From the NCBI GenBank assembly GCA_020248265.1, contig JADCHX010000004.1, forward strand, positions 601,473-665,472: 64,000 nucleotides of DNA, written 5' to 3'. The stretch is from Rhodocyclaceae bacterium. GTDB lineage: Bacteria > Pseudomonadota > Gammaproteobacteria > Burkholderiales > CAIKXV01. The translations under genes were made by a program, and so were the position numbers. The notes beneath the pieces are model-generated. The model searched no databases. It was not told the origin of the DNA and saw only the letters and a list, made by a program, of their open reading frames with translations. Of the stretch, positions 18,647 to 27,108 are shown in pieces; the stretch's first letter is position 1, and the number at the start of each line of letters is the position of its first letter.

Positions 18647-19606
18647 ATGCAACCCCGCATCTGCGCAGCCCTCCTGCTGCTCGCCGCCACTGCGCTGCCC
18701 GCAGCGGCCCAGGGCGAATTCCCTAACCGTACGATCCGCCTGATCACGCCAGCTGCACCCGGTGGCACCACCGACATCCTGTCGCGGCTGGTGGCAGCCA
18801 AGCTCACCGAGACCATGGGCCAGCAGGTGATCGTCGACAACCGCGCCAGCGCCTCGGGCGTGAACGCCGGCGAGATCACCGCCCGCGCGGCGCCGGACGG
18901 CCACACGCTGTTGCTCGTATACCACCAGCACACGATCAACGCGGCACTCAATGCGAAGCTGCCTTACCACCCGGTGAACGACTTCACGCCGATCAGCCAG
19001 CTCACCTCGGCCGGCCTGTTCCTGGTGGTAAACCCGTCGACCCCGGCGAAGACGCCGAAGGAGTTCCTCGACTGGACGCGCAGCCTGAAGGGCGGCATCA
19101 ACTTCGGCTCGGCCGGTATCGGCAGCGGCGGCCACCTCGCCGGCGAGCTGTACAACCTGATGGCCGGGATCAAGGCGCAGCACATCCCCTACAAGGGCTC
19201 CGGCCCGGCCCTGGCCGACCTCGTCGGCGGCCAGTACCACTACAACTTCGCTGGCATGCAGGCCGCGCAGACGCTGGTGCGTGCGGGACGGCTGCGTGGC
19301 ATCGCCGTGTCCAATCCGAAGCGCATTGCCGCGATGGCCGAGGTGCCGGCGATGGCCGAGGTGCTGCCTGGCTTCGAACTGGTCGGCTGGTACGGCATCG
19401 CCGGCCCGGCGAAGATGCCGAAGCCGCTGGTTTCGCGACTGAACACCGAGCTGCTCAAGTTCCTGGCGATGCCGGACGTGCGCGAGCGCATCCTTGCCGA
19501 CGGGTCCGAGCCGGTCGGCAACGATCCCGAGACGTTCCGCAAGTACATGCTCGCCGACATGATCAAGTGGGCGAAGCTGGTGAAGGAAAGCGGCGCCAAG
19601 CTCTGA
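18647..19606 (+). CDS. Bug/TctC-family substrate-binding protein
   Basis: This periplasmic carboxylate-type solute receptor has 319 residues. A standard signal peptide ends in LPAAAQG, and mature motifs include FPNRTIRLITPAAPGGTTDI, DNRASASGVNAG and AQHIPYKGSGPALADL. The ATG follows an AAGGAG ribosome site (18637-18642). It converges on a second Bug gene at 19700 with a G+C hairpin between them. No transporter membrane subunit is encoded nearby. Confidence 0.93.
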   Translation: MQPRICAALLLLAATALPAAAQGEFPNRTIRLITPAAPGGTTDILSRLVAAKLTETMGQQVIVDNRASASGVNAGEITARAAPDGHTLLLVYHQHTINAALNAKLPYHPVNDFTPISQLTSAGLFLVVNPSTPAKTPKEFLDWTRSLKGGINFGSAGIGSGGHLAGELYNLMAGIKAQHIPYKGSGPALADLVGGQYHYNFAGMQAAQTLVRAGRLRGIAVSNPKRIAAMAEVPAMAEVLPGFELVGWYGIAGPAKMPKPLVSRLNTELLKFLAMPDVRERILADGSEPVGNDPETFRKYMLADMIKWAKLVKESGAKL

Positions 19607-19616
19607 TGTGGCTGTC

Positions 19617-19640
19617 GGGCCGCCACTGGCGGCGGCCCTT
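19617..19640. terminator. Candidate terminator hairpin between convergent Bug genes
   Basis: The stem GGGCCGCC / GGCGGCCC (19617-19624 with 19631-19638) has a six-base loop and only a weak T tail. It is located between two convergent stops. Confidence 0.4.
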
Positions 19641-19699
19641 GCGGCTCCCGGTCCTGAACGCACATCCGTAGCCCGGACGCCCTTGCCCGGGCAGCCGCG

Positions 19700-20698
19700 C
19701 TACAGTGGCTCGACCTTGATGCCGCCCTTGCGGATCACGTCGCCCCAGCGTGCGAGGTCCTTCTTCACCAGCGCGGCGACGTCGGACGGGTCGCCCCACT
19801 GGAACTCGATCGCCTGCGCAGCGAACTGCTCGCGCAGCGCCGGCGTGTCGACGATCTTCTTCAGCTCGGCGGTCAGGCGGTCGAGGATCGGCTGCGGGCT
19901 GCCGCGGCGCGCGAGCACGCTGAACCAGGTGGCGGCATCGTAGCCGGGGAAGCCGAGTTCGGCGACCGTCGGCACGTCGGGCATCGCCGACAGGCGGCGC
20001 GCCGAGGACACCGCGAGCGCGCGCAGCTTGCCGCCCTTGACCAGCGGGATCGCGGTGATCGGCGGATTGAACAGTACCTGCAACTGCCCGCCCATCAGGT
20101 CGGGCAGGGCCGATGCACCGCCCTTGTACGGCACATGGGTCATGCGCGTGCCAGTGAGCGACATGAACCACTCGGTGGAGATGTGCACCACGCCGCCGAT
20201 GCCCGAGGAGCCGAAGTTGAGCTTGCCCGGGTTGGCGCGCGCATAGTCGACGAGTTCGCGCACCGACTTCGCCGGCACCTGCGGGTTGACGACGATCATC
20301 ACCGGCGAGAATCCGATCAGGCCGACCGGCGAGACGTCTTTTTCGGGGCTGTACGGCAGCTTCGGATAGAGCAGCGGGTTGAGCACCAGCCCGTTGAAGC
20401 CTTCGAGCATCAGCGTATAGCCGTCGGCGCCCGCGCGGCCGAGGATCTCGTAGGCGATGATCGTGTTTGCGCCCGGCCGGTTGTCCACCACCACCGTCTG
20501 CCCGAGCGACTCGCCCATGCGTTGTGCGACCGAGCGCGCGAGAAGGTCGGTGACGCCGCCCGCGGAGAACGGGACCAGCATGCGCACCGGCTTGGCTGGC
20601 CAGGCCTGCTGCGCCTGCGCGGCGGGTTGCAGGAGGACGCAGGTCATTGCGAGGGTTGCCGCGGTGTACAGGCTGGCGGCAGGGGCATTCGGTTTCAT
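19700..20698 (-). CDS. Bug/TctC-family substrate-binding protein (last gene of an AtuA-type operon)
   Basis: This 332-residue periplasmic receptor has a signal peptide ending QPAAQAQQ and the motifs WPAKPVRMLVPFSAGGVTDL, DNRPGANTIIAYE and MTHVPYKGGASALPDL. Its ATG overlaps the stop of the preceding small AtuA-like gene as ATGA. That joins it in translation to a two-gene AtuA module and hints that the receptor delivers the substrate handled by those proteins. The substrate itself is not evident. Confidence 0.93.
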   Translation of the reverse strand: MKPNAPAASLYTAATLAMTCVLLQPAAQAQQAWPAKPVRMLVPFSAGGVTDLLARSVAQRMGESLGQTVVVDNRPGANTIIAYEILGRAGADGYTLMLEGFNGLVLNPLLYPKLPYSPEKDVSPVGLIGFSPVMIVVNPQVPAKSVRELVDYARANPGKLNFGSSGIGGVVHISTEWFMSLTGTRMTHVPYKGGASALPDLMGGQLQVLFNPPITAIPLVKGGKLRALAVSSARRLSAMPDVPTVAELGFPGYDAATWFSVLARRGSPQPILDRLTAELKKIVDTPALREQFAAQAIEFQWGDPSDVAALVKKDLARWGDVIRKGGIKVEPL

Positions 20699-21063
20699 CG
20701 GGTCTCCAGCGGTTCGATCGGCATCGCCAGCAGCGCGAAGGACAGCGCCTTGCCGTGTGTGTCGAGGGCAAGCGAGGTGGTCACGCCACTGCCCAGTGCA
20801 TGCTCGCAGGTGAACTGCAGCGCGCACAGTTTCGGCAGTACATGGCGGCGTACCTCGCCATGCACGATGTGTTCCAGATGCGCGGCGACCGCTTCCGCAG
20901 TCACGCGCTCGACGAGCAGCGGAAAGTCGTCCGCACGGTAGGCGAACAGCGACAGTATGGACGTGTCGCCCTTGTCGCCGGCGCGGCAGTGCGCGAGTTC
21001 ATGCAGAAGGCGCGTGCCCGGCCCCGGCGGCGTGGGCACTGGCGCAGGCCGGACGCGCATCAT
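20695..21063 (-). CDS. AtuA-like ferredoxin-fold small subunit
   Basis: This 122-residue cytosolic protein matches the C-terminal small domain of AtuA-type proteins. Its recognisable core is LHELAHCRAGDKGDTSILSL, followed by LVERVTAEAVAAHL. In Pseudomonas AtuA (acyclic terpene utilisation) this domain is fused behind the DUF1446 domain; here it is a separate gene. Its ATG overlaps the stop of the DUF1446 gene by ATGA, and its own stop overlaps the start of a Bug gene the same way. The biochemical role of the domain is not established. Confidence 0.82.
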   Translation of the reverse strand: MMRVRPAPVPTPPGPGTRLLHELAHCRAGDKGDTSILSLFAYRADDFPLLVERVTAEAVAAHLEHIVHGEVRRHVLPKLCALQFTCEHALGSGVTTSLALDTHGKALSFALLAMPIEPLETR

Positions 21064-22427
21064 CGCGCCGCGTCCGGTACGACAGGGCCGGGCGCCCGGT
21101 CGGTCGACAGCCGCACCACGCTGCTGCGCACGGCCTCGCGCGGCATCAGCGTCGAGACGATACCGATGCGCTCGGTGATGAACCTGCGTGCGCCGCCACC
21201 CCCGGCGGGGCCGTTGGTGTAGAGGGCTTCGACCTCCAGGCCGACCCGTTCCGCCAGCTCGCGCGCGGCACCGCTGGCCGCCGCGCGAAGGCGTACCTCG
21301 TACGGATCGGGCCCGTGCCCGAAGTCTGTCCGGTGGATCGAATCGATGCCGATCAGGTCGATGCGCAGGTCCGGCAGGTCGTGGTGCAGCCGCTCGCGGA
21401 GCACGGCGCCAGCGACTTCCGCGCGGGCACGCGCATTCGGTCCGGCGTACGAAATCTCGCCCTCGCCGATGAAGCCCGCGCGGTAGCCGACGCTCACTTT
21501 CAGCGTGCCGGTGCGCGACAGGCCGTCTGCGTTCTCGACCCGGATGCGGTCCTCGCCCAGGTCGATCAGGTCGACGCTGCTGAAGTCGACGATCACATCG
21601 GGCGTGATGTAGGCGGTCGGGTCGGTCACTTCGTACAGCAATTGTTCCTTGACGGTGCGCAGCGTGATCATGCCGCCGGTGCCGGCTACCTTGCCCAGCG
21701 TGCCGTTGCCGTCCGCGCCGACGTCGCAGTAGGGAAAGCCGAGGTGGGCGAGGTCGCGAACGTCCTTCAGGCCCGGGTCGGCGAAATAGCCGCCGGTGAG
21801 CTGCCCCGCGCACTCGAGCAGGTGCCCGATCACCGTTCCGCGTGCGAGCAGCGTCGGATCGTCGACCGGCCAGCCGAAGGCATGGATCATCGGCGCCAGG
21901 AACAGCGACGGATCGGCAACCCGGCCGGTGATGATCACGTCGGCACCGGTGGCGATCGCCGGCAGGATCGCATCGATGCCCAGGTAGGCGTTGGCCGATA
22001 TCGGCATGCCGAACTCGCGCACCGGCTGCCCGGTCTCGAGTGTCGGTGTATCCGGGTCGAGCCGGTCGAGCACGTCGTCGCCGGTGACCACCGCGACCTT
22101 CAGCGACAGCCCTAGTTCCTCCGCGATCTCCACGACCTTGCGGCCGGCGCTGATCGGGTTGGCCGCGCCCATGTTGCTGATCAGCCGGCAGCGGCGGCGC
22201 TTGAGCAGTGGCAGGAGCGCGGTCATGCGCGCGCGCAGCAGTGGGTCATGGCCCTGTTCATCATCGGCCAGTCGCCGCAGCTGGGCGGCGGCGACGGTGC
22301 GCTCGGCCAGGCACTCGAGTACCAGCCAGTCGAGCCGGCCCTGCGCGGCGAGGATCACCGCAGGGTCGATCCTGTCGCCCTGGAAACCTGCGCCGCAGCC
22401 GATGCGGATCGTCTTATGGCGCGGCAT
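21060..22427 (-). CDS. Acyclic terpene utilization AtuA-family protein (DUF1446)
   Basis: This 455-residue cytosolic protein has the DUF1446 start IRIGCGAGFQGDRIDPAVIL and the conserved LISNMGAANPISAGRKV and GADVIITGRVADPSLFLAP segments. GPAGGGGARRF lies close to the C-terminus. AtuA is required for citronellol/geranyl-CoA degradation in Pseudomonas, but many homologues belong to other CoA-linked acid pathways, and no enoyl- or carboxylase genes are nearby here. It heads a three-gene overlapping operon with the small AtuA-like subunit and a Bug receptor. I chose the ATG at 22427 (MPRHKTIRIG); there is no strong ribosome site. Confidence 0.87.
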   Translation of the reverse strand: MPRHKTIRIGCGAGFQGDRIDPAVILAAQGRLDWLVLECLAERTVAAAQLRRLADDEQGHDPLLRARMTALLPLLKRRRCRLISNMGAANPISAGRKVVEIAEELGLSLKVAVVTGDDVLDRLDPDTPTLETGQPVREFGMPISANAYLGIDAILPAIATGADVIITGRVADPSLFLAPMIHAFGWPVDDPTLLARGTVIGHLLECAGQLTGGYFADPGLKDVRDLAHLGFPYCDVGADGNGTLGKVAGTGGMITLRTVKEQLLYEVTDPTAYITPDVIVDFSSVDLIDLGEDRIRVENADGLSRTGTLKVSVGYRAGFIGEGEISYAGPNARARAEVAGAVLRERLHHDLPDLRIDLIGIDSIHRTDFGHGPDPYEVRLRAAASGAARELAERVGLEVEALYTNGPAGGGGARRFITERIGIVSTLMPREAVRSSVVRLSTDRAPGPVVPDAAR

Positions 22428-22531
22428 GGGCGGGCATCGATCGCATGGCGGGATTGTCGGCGGCACCCGGTCGGCAGTCAATCGAGCGCCGGAGGGGCAG
22501 CGCCGGGCCATCGCTGTGTGACAATCGGGCC

Positions 22532-22675
22532 ATGCATGTCGTTGTCCTCGGAGAGGGTGTGATCGGCCTGGCCACCGTCTGGTGCCTGTTGTGCAACGGG
22601 CTCCGGCCCACGCTCGTTGCCGGCCGGAGGCCTGCCCTCCCGCCGGATGGTTGCCGGCCCGATTCTTCCCGATGA
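22532..22675 (+). pseudogene. N-terminal remnant of a DadA-like FAD-dependent oxidoreductase
   Basis: A 47-codon frame begins MHVVVLGEGVIGLATVWCLL. This is the dinucleotide-binding beta-alpha-beta start (GxGxxG) seen in D-amino-acid dehydrogenases. After about 30 residues the similarity dissolves into Pro/Arg-rich sequence and a stop. The rest of the expected roughly 410-residue enzyme is absent, because the ABC exporter starts 8 nt later. I interpret it as the truncated 5' end of a deleted gene. It could be chance, as it is short. Confidence 0.55.
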
Positions 22676-22682
22676 AAGACAC

Positions 22683-24425
22683 ATGAACGCTCGTCTCGCA
22701 CCGCTGATCCAACTCTGGCCTTTCGTGCGGCCCTATCGCAGGCGCGTGATGATCGCGCTGGTCGCGCTGCTGGTGGCTGCCGGCTCGATGCTCGCCATCC
22801 CGACCGCCTTCCAGCGCCTGATCGACCATGGCTTCTCGCCCGGCAATACCGGCGGAATCACCGGCTACTTCGTGGTGCTGTTCGTGGTCGCGGTGGTGCT
22901 CGCCACTGCGACCGGTACCCGCTTCTACCTGATGAGCTGGCTCGGCGAGCGGGTCAGCGCCGATCTGCGCAACGCGGTGTATTCGAACGTGATGCGGCTG
23001 TCACCGCGCTTCTTCGAGACCATGCGCAGCGGCGAGATCCTGTCGCGCCTGACCGCCGACACCACCGCGGTGCAGACCGCGGTCGGCACGAGCGTCTCGA
23101 TGGGCCTGCGCAACGGCCTGCTGCTGCTCGGTGGACTGGGCATGCTGGTGATCACCAGCCCGCGCCTGGCGGGCTACATCCTGGTGCTGATGGTTGCCGT
23201 GGTGCTGCCGCTGGTCGTGTTCGGTCGGCGCGTGCGCAAGCTGTCGCGCATGAGCCAGGAGAAACTGGCCGAGGCGTCGGCACTCGCCGGCGAGACGCTC
23301 GGTGCGGTGACCACGGTGCAGGCGTTCGCCCAGGAGGCGCGCGAGTCGCACCGTTTCGGCGCTGCGATCGAACAGTCGTTCTCGGCCGCGTTGCAGCGGG
23401 CGAAGGCGACCGCATCGCTGCTGCTCGCCGTGATCGTGATGGTGTTCGGCTCGATCGTCGTCGTGCTGTGGCTGGGCGCGCAGGACGTGCTGGCCGGCAG
23501 CATGACCGCCGGCCAGCTCGCGGCCTTCGTGCTGTACGCCGTGGTCGCCGCCGGCTCGGTGAGTGCGCTGGCCGAAGTCTGGGGCGAACTGAACCGTGCA
23601 TCGGGCGCGGTCGAACGGCTGCTCGAACTGATGAACGCGAAATCCGAGATCACCGCGCCGGCGCTGCCGTCGGCGGCGCCGCTCAACCGCGGATCGGTAC
23701 GCTTCGAGCAGGTCGGCTTCCACTATCCGTCGAGGCCGGATGTCGATGCCATCGCCGACGTGACGCTCGACATCGCGCCGGGCGAGACGCTGGCGATCGT
23801 CGGCCCTTCCGGCGCCGGCAAGACCACCCTGTTCCAGCTGCTGATGCGCTTCTACGACGTCACCAGCGGACGCATCCTGATCGATGGCGTCGACATCCGC
23901 GCGATCGATCTGCAGCGGCTGCGCACGCTGCTGGGCGTGGTGGCGCAGGACAGCGTCGTGTTCGCAGCCTCGGTGCGCGACAACATCCGCTACGGCGTGC
24001 CTGACGCGACCGAGAACGAAGTGCGATCGGCGGCACGGATGGCGGCGGTCGAGGAGTTCGTCGCCCGGCTGCCGGACGGCTACGACACCCAGCTCGGCGA
24101 GCGCGGCGTACGACTGTCCGGTGGACAGCGCCAGCGCATCGCGATCGCGCGCGCGTTGCTGAAGGACCCGCCGATCCTGCTGCTGGACGAAGCGACAAGC
24201 GCGCTCGATTCCGAGAGCGAAGCCTTCGTCAAGGCTGCGATCGACCGCGCTGCGCAGGACCGTACGGTGCTGGTCATCGCACACCGGTTGTCGACGGTGC
24301 AGAGTGCCGATCGTACGGTCGTGATCGACCAGGGACGTATCCAGGCGATCGGGACACATGCGGAGCTGATGGCGAACAGCCCGCTCTATGCGCGGCTGGC
24401 GGCGTTGCAGTTCGGGAACGACTAG
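22683..24425 (+). CDS. ABC transporter, fused permease and ATPase (MsbA-like exporter)
   Basis: This half-transporter of the B-subfamily exporter type has 580 residues. Six transmembrane helices occupy residues 1-310, starting WPFVRPYRRRVMIALVALL. The nucleotide-binding domain has Walker A GPSGAGKTTLF near 375, the signature LSGGQRQRIAIARALL near 478, Walker B ILLLDEATSALD and the H-loop VIAHRLSTV. It would dimerise. Lipids, peptides or drugs are possible cargo. The ATG at 22683 gives the usual exporter N-terminus. The 3' end overlaps the convergent small gene by 4 nt. Confidence 0.92.
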   Translation: MNARLAPLIQLWPFVRPYRRRVMIALVALLVAAGSMLAIPTAFQRLIDHGFSPGNTGGITGYFVVLFVVAVVLATATGTRFYLMSWLGERVSADLRNAVYSNVMRLSPRFFETMRSGEILSRLTADTTAVQTAVGTSVSMGLRNGLLLLGGLGMLVITSPRLAGYILVLMVAVVLPLVVFGRRVRKLSRMSQEKLAEASALAGETLGAVTTVQAFAQEARESHRFGAAIEQSFSAALQRAKATASLLLAVIVMVFGSIVVVLWLGAQDVLAGSMTAGQLAAFVLYAVVAAGSVSALAEVWGELNRASGAVERLLELMNAKSEITAPALPSAAPLNRGSVRFEQVGFHYPSRPDVDAIADVTLDIAPGETLAIVGPSGAGKTTLFQLLMRFYDVTSGRILIDGVDIRAIDLQRLRTLLGVVAQDSVVFAASVRDNIRYGVPDATENEVRSAARMAAVEEFVARLPDGYDTQLGERGVRLSGGQRQRIAIARALLKDPPILLLDEATSALDSESEAFVKAAIDRAAQDRTVLVIAHRLSTVQSADRTVVIDQGRIQAIGTHAELMANSPLYARLAALQFGND

Positions 24426-24745
24426 CGCGGGATCACCGCCCACTCCGGCATCGGCCACTCCAGCAGTTCCGCCAGCCGGCACACGATCCATCCTGCTTCT
24501 TCCGGGCGCACGACCGATCCTTCCACCAGCAGGCCGCGATGGATGCGCTCGAGCACCATGTCCTCGGGTACTCCTAGATCCAGCTTGCGCTGGGTGGCAT
24601 GCTCGGTGAGCATCTGCGCCATGTCTTCGCACAGTTCATGACGCTCGGCGATCACCGCGCGTGGTTCGCTCGGCTTGATCGATCCCTTCGGGATGAACAG
24701 TTCGATGAACGGGCGGGGGATTGCAATCTGGTTCTCGTCTGACAT
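24422..24745 (-). CDS. Conserved hypothetical protein (107 aa)
   Basis: This soluble, acidic 107-residue protein begins MSDENQIAIPRPFIELFIPKG and contains RHELCEDMAQMLTEHA and ERIHRGLLVEGSVV. I recall similar short proteins across Burkholderiales, sometimes loosely labelled as chaperone-type ATPase fragments. No Walker motif is present here, so that label is not supported. There is no signal peptide or membrane segment. It converges with the ABC exporter, overlapping by 4 nt. Function unknown. Confidence 0.75.
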   Translation of the reverse strand: MSDENQIAIPRPFIELFIPKGSIKPSEPRAVIAERHELCEDMAQMLTEHATQRKLDLGVPEDMVLERIHRGLLVEGSVVRPEEAGWIVCRLAELLEWPMPEWAVIPR

Positions 24746-24817
24746 GTTGCCTTCGGGCAGGACGGTGGATGCAGTCCGAGAAGCATACCGGACCCTCTTC
24801 CCCCGCCACGCGCGGCA

Positions 24818-25789
24818 TCAATCCGCCTTTGCCCCCGACAGCTTGACCAGCTTCGCGTACTTCTCCAGTTCGCGCAGGAAGAACCGCTGGAACTCTGCGG
24901 GTCCGAGGGCAAGCGGTTCCAGGCCGTCGCGCTCGAAGGCCGCACGCATCTCGGGCGTCTGCATCGCCTTCAGCGTCTCGGCATTCAGCCGGTCGATGAT
25001 CGCCTGTGGCATGCCGGCGGCGACGAACATCCCGAACCAGTTGTCGGTGTCGAAGCCGGGCAGGATGCTGTCGAGCGTCGGCAGCTGCGGCAGCAGGGCG
25101 GTCGGCTTCACCGTGGTCACCGCCAGGGCGCGCAGCCGTCCGGTCTTCAGGTGCGGCAGCGCGACCACGGTGGCGAAGAAGCTCATGTCGACTTCTCCGC
25201 CGACGACTGCGCCAACGACCGCGCCGGCACCCTTGTACGGCACATGCGTGACCTCGGCGCCGGTCAGCGAGGCGAACAGCACGCCGGCGAGATGGCTGGT
25301 GGTACCCATGCCGTTGGATCCGAAGTTGAGCCCTCCCTTGCGTTTCTTGAGCAGCGCGACGAGTTCCTTCACGTTGCGCGCCGGCACCGACGGATGCACC
25401 ACCAGCAGCTGCGGCGAGGACACGACGCCGGTGACCGGCACGATGTCCTTCAGCGGGTTGTAGCCGAGCTTCGCATAGAGGCTGGGGTTCACTGCCAGCG
25501 CCGCGGAAGAGAACAGTAGTGTGCTGCCGTCGGCTGGCGCGCGGGCAACCAGTTCGGCGCCGATGTTGCCGCCGGCCCCCGCGCGGTTGTCGACGGAAAA
25601 CGGCTGTCCCATCGATTCGCCGTACTTGACTGCCAGCAGGCGCGCCACGATGTCGGTTACGCCGCCAGGGGCGAACGGCACCACGATCCGCACCGGGCGG
25701 TTGGGCCAGGCCTGTGCGCCGGCGGTCGCGGGCATCAGCGCGCCCAGCAGTGCACCGAGCGCGGGAAGGAGAAGAGCGCTGCGCTTCAT
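24818..25789 (-). CDS. Bug/TctC-family substrate-binding protein
   Basis: This 323-residue periplasmic receptor has a signal peptide ending MPATAGAQ, then WPNRPVRIVVPFAPGGVTDI, DNRAGAGGNIGAE and VTHVPYKGAGAVVG. Its ATG overlaps the stop of the upstream Bug gene by one base (TGATG), so two paralogous receptors are translated in tandem. The two differ substantially in sequence and so probably bind different ligands. There are no TctAB genes in the window. Confidence 0.93.
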   Translation of the reverse strand: MKRSALLLPALGALLGALMPATAGAQAWPNRPVRIVVPFAPGGVTDIVARLLAVKYGESMGQPFSVDNRAGAGGNIGAELVARAPADGSTLLFSSAALAVNPSLYAKLGYNPLKDIVPVTGVVSSPQLLVVHPSVPARNVKELVALLKKRKGGLNFGSNGMGTTSHLAGVLFASLTGAEVTHVPYKGAGAVVGAVVGGEVDMSFFATVVALPHLKTGRLRALAVTTVKPTALLPQLPTLDSILPGFDTDNWFGMFVAAGMPQAIIDRLNAETLKAMQTPEMRAAFERDGLEPLALGPAEFQRFFLRELEKYAKLVKLSGAKAD

Positions 25790-26802
25790 CAGTCGAGCCT
25801 TATCTTTGCCTGGTCGATCACAGCCGCCCAGCGGGCGACCTCCGCTTCCATGAAGACGCGGAACTCAGCGGGCGTGTTTCCCGATGGCTCTACGCCGAGT
25901 TCGGCAAGCCGGGCGCGCACGTCGGGCAGCCGCACGATCTTCGCGACCTCGCCCGACAGCCGTTCCACCAGCGGCCCGGGCGTACCGCCGGGTGCCAGCA
26001 CGCCGGCCCAGGATCCGGATACGAAGCCCGGCACGCCGGCCTCGGCGATCGTCGGGATCTCTGGGGCGGTCGGCCAGCGGGTGGCGCTCGACAGGCCCAG
26101 CGCGCGGATCTTGCCGGCCCGCACCTGGGGCAGCATCGCCGACATCGTGTCGAACATCAGCTGAATGTGGCCGCCCATCAGGTCGGCCAGCGCCGGCGTC
26201 GTGCCCTTGTAGGGCACATGGGTCATCTTCAGTCCCTGCTGCTGCGCGAGCAGTTCCATCGTCAGGTGCGCAGCGGCACCGACGCCGCTGGAACCGAACG
26301 AGACGGTGCCCGGCTTCGCCCGGGCCAGCACGAGCATCTCCTTCAGGTCCCTGGCGGCCAGCCCGTTGCCGGCGACCAGCAACAGCGGTGCCACGCCCAC
26401 CAGCGACACTGGCTCGAAGCTTTTCACTGCATGGTAGGGCAGCTTCGCATACAGCGACTGGCTGGCTGCATGGCCGGCGATCACCATGCCGGTGGTGTAA
26501 CCGTCGGGCGCGGCCTTGGACAGGGCCTCCGCGCCGATGATGCCGTTCGCGCCGGGACGGTTGTCTATCAGCACGGGCTGACCGAGCGACCGCGACAGGT
26601 GCTCGCCGACGGTGCGCGCCATCAGGTCGGTGAATCCGCCCGGGGTAAACGGCACGATCATGCGCAGCGCCCGGGTCGGGAAGGCGGGCTGTGCGGATGC
26701 CGGCGAAGGCGCGGTCGCGACAAGCATCCCTACCAGCGCAGGCAGTACGAGCAGCGGCGCCGGGCAGGGCACGACCTTCGGGATCACGGCAGATCCTTGC
26801 AT
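25789..26802 (-). CDS. Bug/TctC-family substrate-binding protein
   Basis: This 337-residue periplasmic receptor starts at the ATG at 26802 behind a strong AGGAGG site. That site is why the longer frame to 26865 was not chosen. The hydrophobic signal core is LLVLPALVGMLVA, ending PASAQP. Family motifs are FPTRALRMIVPFTPGGFTDL, DNRPGANGIIGAE and MTHVPYKGTTPALADL. It is the first gene of a two-gene Bug operon. Confidence 0.93.
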   Translation of the reverse strand: MQGSAVIPKVVPCPAPLLVLPALVGMLVATAPSPASAQPAFPTRALRMIVPFTPGGFTDLMARTVGEHLSRSLGQPVLIDNRPGANGIIGAEALSKAAPDGYTTGMVIAGHAASQSLYAKLPYHAVKSFEPVSLVGVAPLLLVAGNGLAARDLKEMLVLARAKPGTVSFGSSGVGAAAHLTMELLAQQQGLKMTHVPYKGTTPALADLMGGHIQLMFDTMSAMLPQVRAGKIRALGLSSATRWPTAPEIPTIAEAGVPGFVSGSWAGVLAPGGTPGPLVERLSGEVAKIVRLPDVRARLAELGVEPSGNTPAEFRVFMEAEVARWAAVIDQAKIRLD

Positions 26803-27108
26803 CGATGTCTCCTCCTGTGTTGCCACATGCGCCGGAGCCTGATGTTCTGTGGCATCGATCGGCATGACCCGACGCTGCCGTCAGCTTAACTCAGAACACG
26901 GCGTCCACCTTCGCGCACGATGCCGCGACAGCGCGCGCCGCTCGGCCTTCTCGCGCTGCTGTATCCCGCCGGCCGTCGCCACCGCGTGTGCTAGCATCGA
27001 GCAGAAAAGAGCGATTACCCATTGAACCGCGGCCCGCAACGACAGCGCGACGACCGTCCCTCGAGGCGGGTGCTCGCCAATGATTCCCGGCTGGCAGCGC
27101 GCCAGGCG
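26803..27108 (+). promoter_or_regulatory. Divergent intergenic region with birA extended -10 element
   Basis: The region holds the AGGAGG ribosome site of the leftward Bug gene. For birA it holds the extended -10 TGCTAGCAT at 26989-26997, identical to that of metH. It also contains a TTG codon at 27022 that could be the birA start. Nothing else is recognised. Confidence 0.45.

Noticed and set aside
22437-22531. Upstream start for the AtuA-family gene near 22437.
   Set aside because: The nearby ATG is out of frame and the sequence upstream of 22427 has no family similarity.
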